Positions 7,854-15,941 of a stretch of DNA of 39,659 nt are shown piece by piece; the first letter of the stretch is position 1, and every line of letters starts with the position of its first letter. The position numbers and the translations under genes were made by a program. Source of the stretch: Anaerolineales bacterium (GTDB taxonomy: Bacteria; Chloroflexota; Anaerolineae; Anaerolineales; E44-bin32); assembly GCA_004376465.1 (NCBI GenBank), contig SOJU01000099.1, positions 1-39,659 on the forward strand, in the 5' to 3' direction. The notes beneath the pieces were generated by a model, which saw nothing but the letters and a program-made list of their open reading frames with translations, was not told the DNA's origin and searched no databases.

Positions 7854-8106
7854 CGATTAGAGGACACAAGCGCTCGGCTAACCACCATGGCGATGGAATT
7901 ATCCGGGGCAATTGAAGATTTTATGAAAGCGGAAGACAGTTTTCGTCCCGGGTTCGATATCGAGTGATTGCCGCTCACGCTAGGAAACTGGAACTTCTGA
8001 CGCAGCACATCAACAGTGGAATTCCGAGCGGTTTTCACGAATTGACCGTTCATAACAAACCAAGTATCTCAAACTAAATATCATCGATGCATACAGGAGA
8101 AAAGAG
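7854..8106 (+). other. Spacer with a possible broken small ORF
   Basis: A 253-bp gap. ATG 7887 opens 26 codons (MAMELSGAIEDFMKAEDSF...) ending at TGA 7965; a GTG at 7964 in the +1-shifted frame continues 37 codons to TAA 8077. The two could be one ~63-residue protein broken by a frameshift, or chance. AGGAG at 8096-8100 is the ribosome site of the next gene. No terminator is seen. Confidence 0.25.
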
Positions 8107-8805
8107 ATGAGAACCTCAACTGGAAAAACCCTTAGGATCATCGCCATCATCTTCATGGGCCTCACCGCGGCGATGAACATCGTCAGCGGCGTCGGCACCA
8201 GCTGCGCCGCGTTCTTAACCAAGCAATACCCACCGTTCTGGGACATACTAGTAGCGGAACTCCAGTGGTTGTGGCAGTCCTTCGTCTTTGTGACTCTTCT
8301 GGTCGGCCTCGCCGGGATCTGGTCAGTTGTCCAACTCGTGCGTGGCAAGAGTAACGCCTACCGCAACGCCATGATCCTATTAATCCTGGGAACGATAGTG
8401 AATGGAATCCACGTATATTATTCCCAGACCATACTCGGAAGCGTTATCCCTATAGCCATAACCCTCCTAACCAACGTCATCACCCTGGTGCTTTTTATCA
8501 TTTTTGGGACACCCGGGTTGCGCGATCAGATCATGTTCGATGGTGAGGGCGATCCCATATCTGGGGCGACCGCCAGCGGATTAACGGCGATCCTCGTCGG
8601 GATGATTCTCCTCTCGACTTCGTCCTGGGCCGGGCCTTCGCATACATTTGCTGATGGGGTGAACCTGGTCCATGTCCTGCGAATACCCCTCCTCGCCGGA
8701 GGCTCCATTTTAACGATGGGCGGCCTGGCCACATTGCTGTGGACCGCGCTGGATATTACCTTCCCAAGGGAGATACGGCGCTCTGCAGAGGATAAAAAGC
8801 AATAA
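8107..8805 (+). CDS. Hypothetical six-helix membrane protein downstream of octahaem cytochromes
   Basis: 232 residues with about six membrane segments. The N-terminus (RIIAIIFMGLTAAMNIVSGVG) forms the first, and a charged cytoplasmic tail (RREIRRSAEDKKQ-like) ends the protein. A loop after helix 1 has a Cys and aromatic residues (SCAAFLTKQYPPFWD), helix 3 contains IHVYY, and there is a GPSHTFADGVNLVHVLR segment with two His. These could be heme or quinone ligands but the pattern matches no family I know. Good ribosome site AGGAG. Following the two octahaem lipoproteins it may be their membrane partner; this is inferred from order only. A hairpin terminator follows at 8854. Confidence 0.7.
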   Translation: MRTSTGKTLRIIAIIFMGLTAAMNIVSGVGTSCAAFLTKQYPPFWDILVAELQWLWQSFVFVTLLVGLAGIWSVVQLVRGKSNAYRNAMILLILGTIVNGIHVYYSQTILGSVIPIAITLLTNVITLVLFIIFGTPGLRDQIMFDGEGDPISGATASGLTAILVGMILLSTSSWAGPSHTFADGVNLVHVLRIPLLAGGSILTMGGLATLLWTALDITFPREIRRSAEDKKQ

Positions 8806-8853
8806 CGCCAGACAGAAACTGCGATCTGACACAGCTACACTTTCATAAGGACC

Positions 8854-8900
8854 AACCCCCGCCCGCGCTTGTCGATATTAAACAGCAAAGGGTGGGGGTT
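8854..8900 (+). terminator. Rho-independent-type terminator
   Basis: AACCCCCGCCC (8854-8864) pairs with GGGTGGGGGTT (8890-8900; one G-U pair) across a 25-nt loop and is followed by GCTTAATTTTT. It closes the octahaem operon. A second hairpin, GACCGGC/GCCGGTC at 8981-9000, lies between the convergent operons without a T run and might help end the minus-strand transcript. Confidence 0.7.
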
Positions 8901-9095
8901 GCTTAATTTTTCTGACCCCATGATGCAGCCTGCGTACGAATTCCTCAAGCGCTGGCAATTAGGTCAGCGATCCGGAAAGCGACCGGCATCTGCGCCGGTC
9001 GCCCAGACGGATCCTCTCGTCGCCACGCAGCATCTGTTGTGGTGAATTCAGCAGGTCTGTTGGATAGAGGTTGAAGCTGTCTCTCAAGTGGGCTG

Positions 9096-9938
9096 TCAAT
9101 CAGGTTTGGACGATCGCCCTTCGCCCAAATTGAATAAACTCAGCAACGCGAAAGCCCCCGCACCGAAAAAACCAATCAGCGCTGGACCGATCAATCCCAT
9201 CTGCAGCGCGGCCAGCGTGTTACCGGCCACCGAGCTGGCATAAAAACCAGAAGCGAGCATCAGGAAGCTTTGATCGGATGTTTCACGCACCTTATGCGCC
9301 TGACGTCCCGATAGCCATTGATAAAGGATGAAGATGGTGAATGTCGTGACCAGCCAGCCCAGATAATTATGCAGCGGCACACCGAAATATGCGCCGTCGA
9401 CCTCCCAGACCCAGTGGCCCATCTGCACCATGATTGGATCTATCACCAGGTCCCAGGCCGTCATGACCACCGCGGCTAGAGCCGCAACGCGCAAGCCGTG
9501 CCAATGGTCTTCTGCTGATCGATGACCCAGGATGGTTTCAGCGATCACGAGCGATGGATAACTTACCATGAACCACGCAAACGGGATTAAGTAGGGAACC
9601 AGGCCCAGGAAGCGGGGGCCAAGCTGGTCCGTGTAGTGATAGGGACCATAAATCCACCCTGTTGCAACCCCAACGCTTTCAAAAAGCAGGCTCACAGTGT
9701 AGGTCAATGCGAATAGGATGAAAGTATTGCGCCAGCCGATATAGGTCAATGCATGGGTGATGGCAAAAGCTGTGGCGATCAATGTGAGCAAGGGAACGGA
9801 GTACCCGTGTACTCTCGGAAAGCCGAGCAGTGGTCCGAGGCTGGCGTATGCAGTAAATACAGCGTAGAGAACAAGCAGGCTTATCGCCGCGATTCGTAGT
9901 GGGCGCATTCTCAGACCACTCTTTCGATAGCGTTTCAA
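9096..9938 (-). CDS. Carotenoid biosynthesis protein, CruF-like
   Basis: 280 residues, seven to eight membrane segments. The central conserved block LFESVGVATGWIYGPYHYTD, followed by LGLVPYLIPFAWFMVSYPS, together with AWDLVIDPIMV and a GVPLHNYLGW stretch is characteristic of the CruF / bisanhydrobacterioruberin-hydratase family (DUF422). These add water across the psi-end 1,2 double bond of acyclic carotenoids. Start chosen at ATG 9938 (MKRYRKSG); ATG 9908 (MRPLRIAA) is possible. It lies 31 bp beyond ccmD on the same strand, so it is probably cotranscribed with the cytochrome maturation genes although the functions are unrelated. No other carotenoid gene is in view. Confidence 0.8.
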   Translation of the reverse strand: MKRYRKSGLRMRPLRIAAISLLVLYAVFTAYASLGPLLGFPRVHGYSVPLLTLIATAFAITHALTYIGWRNTFILFALTYTVSLLFESVGVATGWIYGPYHYTDQLGPRFLGLVPYLIPFAWFMVSYPSLVIAETILGHRSAEDHWHGLRVAALAAVVMTAWDLVIDPIMVQMGHWVWEVDGAYFGVPLHNYLGWLVTTFTIFILYQWLSGRQAHKVRETSDQSFLMLASGFYASSVAGNTLAALQMGLIGPALIGFFGAGAFALLSLFNLGEGRSSKPD

Positions 9939-9969
9939 ACCATCTAACTACGTTCGTTCTCCCGACCAA

Positions 9970-10134
9970 TCACGCCTGCCCCGCTTCGATCTCATCCAGC
10001 AGCGCTTCATCCTGCCGCAGGCTGCGAAAGCGCAAGATGATGTTGACGATGTAAAGGCCGATTGTCCCGAGGATTACGGCATAGCCGGCGATCATATAAT
10101 TCAAGGTGTCCGCTGGTCCTTCCTGAAACATCAT
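9970..10134 (-). CDS. ccmD: CcmD-like small haem exporter subunit
   Basis: A 54-residue protein: MMFQEGPADTLNYMIAGYAV leads into one membrane segment (AVILGTIGLYIVNIIL), then a basic stretch RFRSLR and an acidic tail. Short length, single N-out helix, basic cytoplasmic start, the Tyr before the helix and position right after ccmC are the hallmarks of CcmD, which is needed to release holo-CcmE from the CcmABC complex. Sequence conservation in this family is very low, so the call rests on size, topology and context. Start may be either of two adjacent ATG codons. Confidence 0.75.
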   Translation of the reverse strand: MMFQEGPADTLNYMIAGYAVILGTIGLYIVNIILRFRSLRQDEALLDEIEAGQA

Positions 10135-10215
10135 AGTGTCTGCTCCTGTTGTATTCTCTGTACTTCTCGTGTCCTCATTCGCCTGGATGGCTATGTGCGT
10201 GGGTTTCTGGTTTTC

Positions 10216-10917
10216 TCAGGACGAGAGGGCAGTTAGCTTGCGCTCCTCGATCTTCTCCTTCTGCTGCTGCAGCCGCAGTCGATACCAGAGCAAGGTGATA
10301 TAGATCAGCGTAAATGTGAATAGGCTAAAGAAGAATGCCACCCGCATTTCCGCGTTCATGTCGAAGGCGCCCAACGCCGTGGGGTCGGAGCTCCCAACGA
10401 CGACAGGGTGGATCGTGCGAAAGATGCGGATCGAGGCGAAGGTAATCGGTACGCTGATGAAGCCCACGATGCCATACACAGCGCCAAAGCGGGCACGCCG
10501 ATCGGGGTCTTCAATCCCCTGCCGCAGCATGATGTAGGCGATATAGATCAACAGCATGATCGTCGCCGTTACGAGCCGTGGATCCCAGGTCCACCAGGTA
10601 TTCCAGATCGGCCGGGCCCAAATCGAGCCTGTCACGATATTAATAAAGGTGAAGACAACGCCAATTTCTACCGACGCTACAGCAATCCGATCCCAGCGTT
10701 GTTCACCGCGAGCCAGATAAATCCCCCCGACGATGGCTGTGACGAGAAACGCAAGCGCTCCCACCCATCCTGCGGCGACGTGAAAATAAAACACACGCTG
10801 CACATCGCCCATGATCGCCTCTTGAGGCGCCCAGATGAGCACGAGGTACAATGCGACGATGAATACTGCGCTGGTCAACCATGTCAACACTTTTAGAGCT
10901 TTAGGCGTGCGTTCCAT
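10216..10917 (-). CDS. ccmC: Haem exporter protein CcmC
   Basis: 233 residues, six membrane segments. The tryptophan-rich periplasmic WWD signature is present (IWARPIWNTWWTWDPRLVT), flanked by the two conserved His that bind haem: VFYFHVAAGW in the N-terminal part and RTIHPVVVG in the third quarter. CcmC presents haem to CcmE, forming the covalent holo-CcmE chaperone in the periplasm. It follows ccmB with a 91-bp gap and precedes ccmD. A charged coiled C-terminal tail (LQQQKEKIEERK) is cytoplasmic. Confidence 0.95.
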   Translation of the reverse strand: MERTPKALKVLTWLTSAVFIVALYLVLIWAPQEAIMGDVQRVFYFHVAAGWVGALAFLVTAIVGGIYLARGEQRWDRIAVASVEIGVVFTFINIVTGSIWARPIWNTWWTWDPRLVTATIMLLIYIAYIMLRQGIEDPDRRARFGAVYGIVGFISVPITFASIRIFRTIHPVVVGSSDPTALGAFDMNAEMRVAFFFSLFTFTLIYITLLWYRLRLQQQKEKIEERKLTALSS

Positions 10918-11008
10918 GACATTCCTCCACTGATGCTACTTCGCCGTCCAGCGACCTGGACATAAAATCGTCTTTGTTTCAAGACATTACCCACACAGGG
11001 TTGCTCTC

Positions 11009-11749
11009 TTATTCCTCGACGATGAAGTCAAAGACCATGAAGGCGACGGCGATGAAGATTACGTCGTAGGCAATCATTACATTTATCCAGGGCATGATCT
11101 CCGCCATCTCAAAACCCATGAGAAAGCCATTGCTCGCCTTTACAGCCGCGAGCAGAAGCGGGATCAGCACCGGGAAAAGCAGTATTGGCAGCAGCACATC
11201 CCGCGTGCGCGCCTGGACAGCCATCGATGCCAACAGCGTGCCAACCGCAGTATAGCCTATCGATCCAAGAAGGATCACAAGGATCAAGCCCGGTTGAAAG
11301 AGATTTACATTATAAAGCACGCTATACATCGGCAGGATGATCGCTTCGACAATAAGCATGAAGAATAAGTTACCGATCGCTTTTCCAAAAAATATAGCGT
11401 TGCGGTCCACCGGCGCAAGCAGCAGACCGTCGAGACAGCCGCGGTCCTTCTCAATCGCCATCGAGCGGTTGAGCCCCAGGGTGCCTGCAAAAGCGAAGGT
11501 GACCCAAAGCACGCCCGAGGTGACGGCCTCGCGGGTGCGAATATCCAATTCGAGGGCGAAGTTGAAGATCAGGATCACCAGCGCGGAAAAAACCAGCATC
11601 GCCCCAATCAATTCGCGGCTTCGGAACTCGGCGGCGAGGTCCTTCCAGACGATGGCAGCGATCGAGCGCAGATACGCCCGCAGCGAACCATCCGCTCTGG
11701 TTTCGATCTTCTGCACAACAAGATCCGTCGTTGGAGGCATTTCAGACAC
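11009..11749 (-). CDS. ccmB: Haem exporter protein CcmB
   Basis: 246 residues, six membrane segments. The N-terminal half has the CcmB pattern KDLAAEFRSRELIGAMLVFS, then FAFAGTLGLNRSMAIEKDRG, LDGLLLAPVDRNAIFFGKAI and NLFFMLIVEAIILP; the second half contains LLPILLFPVLIPLLLAAVKA. CcmB is the permease that pairs with the CcmA ATPase to release holo-CcmE from CcmC. Its start codon overlaps the end of ccmA by 8 bp, so the two are translationally coupled. Length is typical. Confidence 0.95.
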   Translation of the reverse strand: MSEMPPTTDLVVQKIETRADGSLRAYLRSIAAIVWKDLAAEFRSRELIGAMLVFSALVILIFNFALELDIRTREAVTSGVLWVTFAFAGTLGLNRSMAIEKDRGCLDGLLLAPVDRNAIFFGKAIGNLFFMLIVEAIILPMYSVLYNVNLFQPGLILVILLGSIGYTAVGTLLASMAVQARTRDVLLPILLFPVLIPLLLAAVKASNGFLMGFEMAEIMPWINVMIAYDVIFIAVAFMVFDFIVEE

Positions 11750-12440
11750 GGGTCACCGCTCGATAAAGTTCTGTGAGTTGTATGGGGTCGAGAGCGTCAG
11801 TGCTCTCGGATGCAGTGATGATCCCTTTCGAGAGAATGTCCACCCGATCTGCAAGATCGGCAGCCCGGGAGATGTCGTGAGAGGTCATGACCACCGTTCG
11901 ACCTGTGGAGGCGATCTCTCGTAGGACCTGATCCAACATCGCCGCGGCTTCTTGATCGAGACCGGTATGCGGCTCATCAAAAAGCAGGATATCGGGTCGA
12001 TGAAGGATTGCACGGCCGATCGCCAGGCGCTGTTGCATCCCACGCGAGAATTGACGCACCAGATCTCGCCGGCGAGGGTTGAGACCTATCAGATGCAGCA
12101 CCTCATCTATCCGCCGGTCAAGCTCACCAACGCCATACATCCAACCATAAAAGCGCAGGTTCTGCTCAGCGGACAGATCACCGTACAGTAAAGGTTGATG
12201 GGATACAACGCCCAGCCGCCGTCGGACAGCTGCAGCTTCTGCTGGTAGTTGATGACCGGCCACAATCACCTCGCCCATTTTGGGGCGGGAGAGGGTGGCA
12301 AGGATGCGCAGAAAAGTCGTCTTCCCGGCTCCGTTAGGGCCCAACAAAGCGACGAACTCGCCTTTCGAAACCTGAAAATCCAAGCCGCGTAGAACGGGTT
12401 TTGGACCGAACGTCTTTACCAGACGCCTAACCTTAATCAT
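11742..12440 (-). CDS. ccmA: Haem exporter ATP-binding protein CcmA
   Basis: 232 residues from ATG 12440 (MIKVRRLV); a longer form from TTG 12458 is less likely. Walker A is GPNGAGKTTF, the Q-loop follows, the ABC signature appears as FSRGMQQR, Walker B as DILLFDEP with the catalytic Glu, and the switch His in MTSHD. The ATPase powers release of holo-CcmE from CcmABCD. It overlaps the upstream dihaem lipoprotein gene by 8 bp and ccmB by 8 bp. The family also resembles other ABC ATPases, but the neighbours settle the assignment. Confidence 0.93.
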   Translation of the reverse strand: MIKVRRLVKTFGPKPVLRGLDFQVSKGEFVALLGPNGAGKTTFLRILATLSRPKMGEVIVAGHQLPAEAAAVRRRLGVVSHQPLLYGDLSAEQNLRFYGWMYGVGELDRRIDEVLHLIGLNPRRRDLVRQFSRGMQQRLAIGRAILHRPDILLFDEPHTGLDQEAAAMLDQVLREIASTGRTVVMTSHDISRAADLADRVDILSKGIITASESTDALDPIQLTELYRAVTRV

Positions 12441-14274
12441 GCTCCGCCGCCGACTCAAGGAGTGCTTTTAAGGTACGCTTGAGCTCCATACGACGTTCCT
12501 TGTAGGCCGTTTCTGTGACCTCTCCTGCCTCAAAACTATCATCTAACGCGGCGATTGCTCGCATCAGCGCTTCGCTATCGCGGGGTTCCTCTGGCGCGGT
12601 TTTATCGTCGTAGTCAACGGTTGACTCCTGTCCTTGCGACCACTTCCACCAAATAAAGAAGAGGGCGATTAGGGTTAGGCCCAATGCAGTGCCACCGACG
12701 ATGAGATTGGTTGTCGAAGAAGAATCCGTCTGTGCAGGGTGCCTGCCCGAGAGGCGCAATTCCAGTACTTCGCCCCGTTCAAGCGGTTCCATCCTGTAAC
12801 TTTCCATGACCAACCCGCCCATATCGCGCGCGCCCACTTCGCTCAACCCCTCACCACTAATGGATGGGGGGCCCTGCGTCTTCAAAATGACGATCGCTTC
12901 AACTGGGTAGTCTACGGGCTGCTGATACTCCAGGCTGCGTTCATAGGGCAGCGTGAAACTAAAGTAGATCTCTACTGCCTCCCCAGGAATGAACGCCTCG
13001 TGCATCACAAAGCCGTCCGCGTCTTCTGTGAAACGCATCAACTCGGTCGAATCAGCGAAATACAGATTACTAAAACCTTTCGGCAACGGCACCCGAATAT
13101 CATTAACCCCATCTGGTTCAGCAATCGTTCGGTCGCCGGTATTCGTCATGAGCAGTAATTCGGAAACTTCAACCACACCTTCGATGGAGTAATCGAAGAT
13201 CAAATGCAATCGGTCTACAACGAGCAGGCTGTCATCCGTTGTGGTTTCGAAAACCGTTAAGGGAAGTTCAAGTGAGAGGTTGTCCTCCAGCATATGTCCT
13301 GCAGTGTTGAAATACCGCACCCCTTGATACTCCGTTAATGCACCAAAGAAACGGTCAGGGACGATCTCCAAATCCTGGACTTCAAACTTGCCGTCGGCAT
13401 CGACCGGGATTTCCTCTTCGAATACCAGTTGATTCCCATCGAAGGCAATAAATGTAACCATCAAGCCGTGCGGGAGATCCGCTCCCTCCGTTCCATTTTC
13501 GATTGAACCGTAGACAACCCCATTGCTCACGTCAGAGATTGGTCCCGCTGTTGCTGTTTCCTCGCTAAACGCGAGTGTGCGCACATAAGCTGCTGCGGCA
13601 AAGCGTTCGCTTTCGCTAAGTGCTCCCTCCAGCGCAGGCATCGAGCCTACACCCTCGGTAATCACTTCGTAAAAATCATCGAGCGAGTTATTGGTGAATA
13701 GCGCCACATCTCGCAGGTCCACATCAGGCGCCAGGGCTTCCCCGCGCTCACCATGGCAGTCGACACAAATCTCTTGATAAACAACCGCACCCTGCTCGAG
13801 TTGGTCTGACGAAACGCTCAGTGATAGCGCGTAGGCGACAACATCCCAGCGCTGCGTATCGGTCAAATTCACGAAGGGAGGCATGAGCCGCTCCATCCTT
13901 CCCTGTGTGACGGTAAGATACCAATCGGAAGGCAGCACGCTAGAGGCGAATTCAGGATCTCCTAACAGAGGAGGCCGGACATCCAGATTCGCGGACATCG
14001 AGCCCTCCCCCAACCCTGCGGAGCCATGGCAGGGCTCACAGTTTTCCAGATAAATTTGCTCCCCCTGGTTCGGATCCGGTGGCGTCTCCGGGGTTGAGCG
14101 CTCTTCCACCTTTGTTGCCTGTGTCTCTGGTGCGGGGCGCTGCTGCGTCGCTTGAGGTATTTGTTCAGCAGCCTGGCGAGTCGCCAGCTCCGGGGGCGGG
14201 GTGACATCCTCGGAGAGTGAACATCCTGTCACTACGAGAAGGATACTTAGGAATAGGAAGACATTTCGTTTCAC
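12433..14274 (-). CDS. Dihaem c-type cytochrome lipoprotein with C-terminal membrane anchor, within the ccm operon
   Basis: 613 residues. Lipobox VTGC (Cys18), a Pro/Thr/Gln-rich linker, then two mono-haem cytochrome c domains with CEPCH (79) and CVDCH (about 170), each followed by a Met-containing ligand segment (MPPF, MPAL). After them comes a beta-rich region of about 300 residues starting GVVYGSIENGTEG that looks like a carboxypeptidase-regulatory or Ig-like fold, a membrane helix (VGGTALGLTLIALFFIWW) and a cytoplasmic SHOCT-like helical tail (ALDDSFEAGEVTETAYKERR). A signal lipid at one end and a membrane span at the other is unusual. It sits between the CcmI-like gene and ccmA, overlapping both. 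It may keep maturation-site thiols or haem iron in the right redox state; that role is inference. Confidence 0.8.
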   Translation of the reverse strand: MKRNVFLFLSILLVVTGCSLSEDVTPPPELATRQAAEQIPQATQQRPAPETQATKVEERSTPETPPDPNQGEQIYLENCEPCHGSAGLGEGSMSANLDVRPPLLGDPEFASSVLPSDWYLTVTQGRMERLMPPFVNLTDTQRWDVVAYALSLSVSSDQLEQGAVVYQEICVDCHGERGEALAPDVDLRDVALFTNNSLDDFYEVITEGVGSMPALEGALSESERFAAAAYVRTLAFSEETATAGPISDVSNGVVYGSIENGTEGADLPHGLMVTFIAFDGNQLVFEEEIPVDADGKFEVQDLEIVPDRFFGALTEYQGVRYFNTAGHMLEDNLSLELPLTVFETTTDDSLLVVDRLHLIFDYSIEGVVEVSELLLMTNTGDRTIAEPDGVNDIRVPLPKGFSNLYFADSTELMRFTEDADGFVMHEAFIPGEAVEIYFSFTLPYERSLEYQQPVDYPVEAIVILKTQGPPSISGEGLSEVGARDMGGLVMESYRMEPLERGEVLELRLSGRHPAQTDSSSTTNLIVGGTALGLTLIALFFIWWKWSQGQESTVDYDDKTAPEEPRDSEALMRAIAALDDSFEAGEVTETAYKERRMELKRTLKALLESAAEHD

Positions 14275-14738
14275 GCTTGCCCCTCCGCTTCAGCCAGCGT
14301 GTTACCGCAGCGAATGCAGAATAAATCATCCGCCTTAACTTCAGACCCACAGGAGGGACAGAAGCCACCGTCCCCATCTTCCTTCTCGCTCCTGATCTGA
14401 GCTATGGCTGCTTCGATCTCGTCGTCTATTTCGTTCCCTTCAGGGGACACATCACCACCTGCTTTCAGGATATCGATCCGACTTAAGATCCCCGCTCCTT
14501 CTTTCATCAGGGCTTGCCGCTGCTCCCGGTAATCCTTCTCCAGGATCTTCCCGGTATTGAAGTCCATTTCCAGCTCCTGCAGACTATTCAGCACTCGATC
14601 GCGGCCGGCTTGAAGCTCAGAGGACAGCCGTTCCGTATCGGTTACGCCCTTACCTCGATGCTGTATTAAGGGGAGGGCGACAAACGCTACCGTCAGCAGC
14701 GTCAACGCCAGCCCAGCGAGTATCGAGCCTATATCCAT
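14271..14738 (-). CDS. CcmI-like N-terminal domain with zinc ribbon
   Basis: 155 residues. One N-terminal membrane helix (LAGLALTLLTVAFVALPL) is followed by a helical segment, RVLNSLQELEMDFNTGKILE then KDYREQRQALM, which is the cytoplasmic motif seen near the start of CcmI and of short CcmI-like proteins. The C-terminus is a zinc ribbon, CPSCG...CIRCG. Full CcmI has a periplasmic TPR domain that chaperones apocytochrome; that part is absent. The start overlaps nothing, and GAGGAGAAGG is a strong ribosome site; its end overlaps the lipoprotein start by 4 bp (ATGA). A scaffold role in haem lyase assembly is inferred from operon position. Confidence 0.75.
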   Translation of the reverse strand: MDIGSILAGLALTLLTVAFVALPLIQHRGKGVTDTERLSSELQAGRDRVLNSLQELEMDFNTGKILEKDYREQRQALMKEGAGILSRIDILKAGGDVSPEGNEIDDEIEAAIAQIRSEKEDGDGGFCPSCGSEVKADDLFCIRCGNTLAEAEGQA

Positions 14739-14836
14739 AGTTGTACCTTCTCCTCGTTCATCTCACCTCGTCCCATTACTGCGCGCCTTGATCCGCCTAT
14801 TTCGTGATGGGAAACGTGCAATCCTCAAAGCGACTT

Positions 14837-15421
14837 TCATTTATGCTCAGCCATCACCGTTTCGATTTGATTGACGATCTCGTCAAGCGATAAATAGGGT
14901 CCAATCTTCACAGCTGCCAATCGACCATCAGGGCCGATGATGTAAGTCTCCGGTACACCGAGCATGCGGAATGCCTGCGAGATTCGTGTCCCCAGATCGG
15001 GACCATTCGGGTATGTAATTCCAAATTTCGCCAGGTAGGCGCGGGCTTCAGTTTCCGTATCCACGTAGTCCACACCCAGAAAAACTACACCCTGATCCTT
15101 GTACAGCTGGTATGCCTGTTCCAATTCAACAGCCTCTTGCTCGCAAGGTTTGCACCAGGACGCCCAGAAATTGACGACAACAATCTGACCACGGAGATCG
15201 GCGAAGTCGATCTCGTCTCCGTCGAAAGTACTCAGGACCAAATTGGGAACACGATCTCCAACCCTGATAGAACCTCGTTGGGAGCGAACTAAACCTATGC
15301 CCAGGACGGCTAGAAGCCCCAGAACGAACACCCACACGAGCACAACGCCCCATTTCGGCCGCGGTGTTTTCCCGGGTGATTCTTCGTTATTCTCAGTTGT
15401 TGAGTTATCGATAATTTCCAT
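14837..15421 (-). CDS. ccmG: Thiol-disulfide reductase CcmG (TlpA/ResA-like)
   Basis: 194 residues. A cytoplasmic N-terminus, one membrane helix (VVLVWVFVLGLLAVLGIGLV) and a periplasmic thioredoxin fold with active site VNFWASWCKPCEQE. The cis-Pro region (LGVPETYIIGPDG) is present. CcmG reduces the CXXCH cysteines of apocytochromes, directly or via CcmH, before haem ligation. It starts 17 bp after ccmH ends, with a GAGGG ribosome site. Confidence 0.93.
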   Translation of the reverse strand: MEIIDNSTTENNEESPGKTPRPKWGVVLVWVFVLGLLAVLGIGLVRSQRGSIRVGDRVPNLVLSTFDGDEIDFADLRGQIVVVNFWASWCKPCEQEAVELEQAYQLYKDQGVVFLGVDYVDTETEARAYLAKFGITYPNGPDLGTRISQAFRMLGVPETYIIGPDGRLAAVKIGPYLSLDEIVNQIETVMAEHK

Positions 15422-15438
15422 ACGGCAAACCCTCGCTC

Positions 15439-15927
15439 TTATTCATCCCGCCGGCGCAGTTCCTGCTCCAATTGGGCAATATAGGGATCCTCACTCTCTA
15501 CAGTCACACCCTTACCCTTGGGCGTAGGTGGCTCAACCTTCCAGGCCCGCATAACCATGAATAGGATGAATGCTCCGATTGCGAACAAGACCGGGGGCAG
15601 GATGTAAACAAGTGCATTGAAACCCTCCGCTGGCGGTTCGGCCAACACCCGTGGCCCATACTGGTCGACGAAGTAGTCTTTGATCTGATCATCGCTCCAG
15701 CCCAACACCAGCTTCTCGCGGATGGTGGCTCGCCACTGTTCGCATGCTTGCGTCGGACATACGTCCAACGGAATGTTTTCACACACCGGGCAATAGAGCT
15801 CACGGGCGATGACGTTGACATCATCGTCGGTAGGACCGCCGTCTTGTGCGAAAGCGGGAAGTGCGAACACCTGTGAGAGCAGAATAAATCCCAGTGTCAT
15901 TCCCATCACCGTTTGAAGCTTACGCAT
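15439..15927 (-). CDS. ccmH: Cytochrome c maturation protein CcmH
   Basis: 162 residues from ATG 15927, preceded by GAGGAGAGG; this start leaves a cleavable signal (LPAFAQD) and a 14-bp gap after ccmF. The three-helix CcmH domain follows (VNVIARELYCPVCENIPLD, then REKLVLGWSDDQIKDYFVDQ and YGPRVLAEPP), and the protein ends with one membrane helix. The redox pair is the C-P-V-C of LYCPVC. Two further cysteines (DVCPTQACEQ) follow, unlike the common LRCLVCQNQ form, so extra thiol chemistry or structural disulfide is possible. Works with CcmF as haem lyase. Confidence 0.92.
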   Translation of the reverse strand: MRKLQTVMGMTLGFILLSQVFALPAFAQDGGPTDDDVNVIARELYCPVCENIPLDVCPTQACEQWRATIREKLVLGWSDDQIKDYFVDQYGPRVLAEPPAEGFNALVYILPPVLFAIGAFILFMVMRAWKVEPPTPKGKGVTVESEDPYIAQLEQELRRRDE

Positions 15928-15941
15928 TACTAAACCTCTCC

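Noticed and set aside
10408-10896. Plus-strand open frame over ccmC
   Set aside because: Shadow of the clear CcmC coding sequence; composition is unlike a real protein.
12739-13158. Plus-strand open frame inside the dihaem lipoprotein gene
   Set aside because: It is the complement of a well-supported coding region with overlapping operon neighbours; no ribosome site or recognisable protein.
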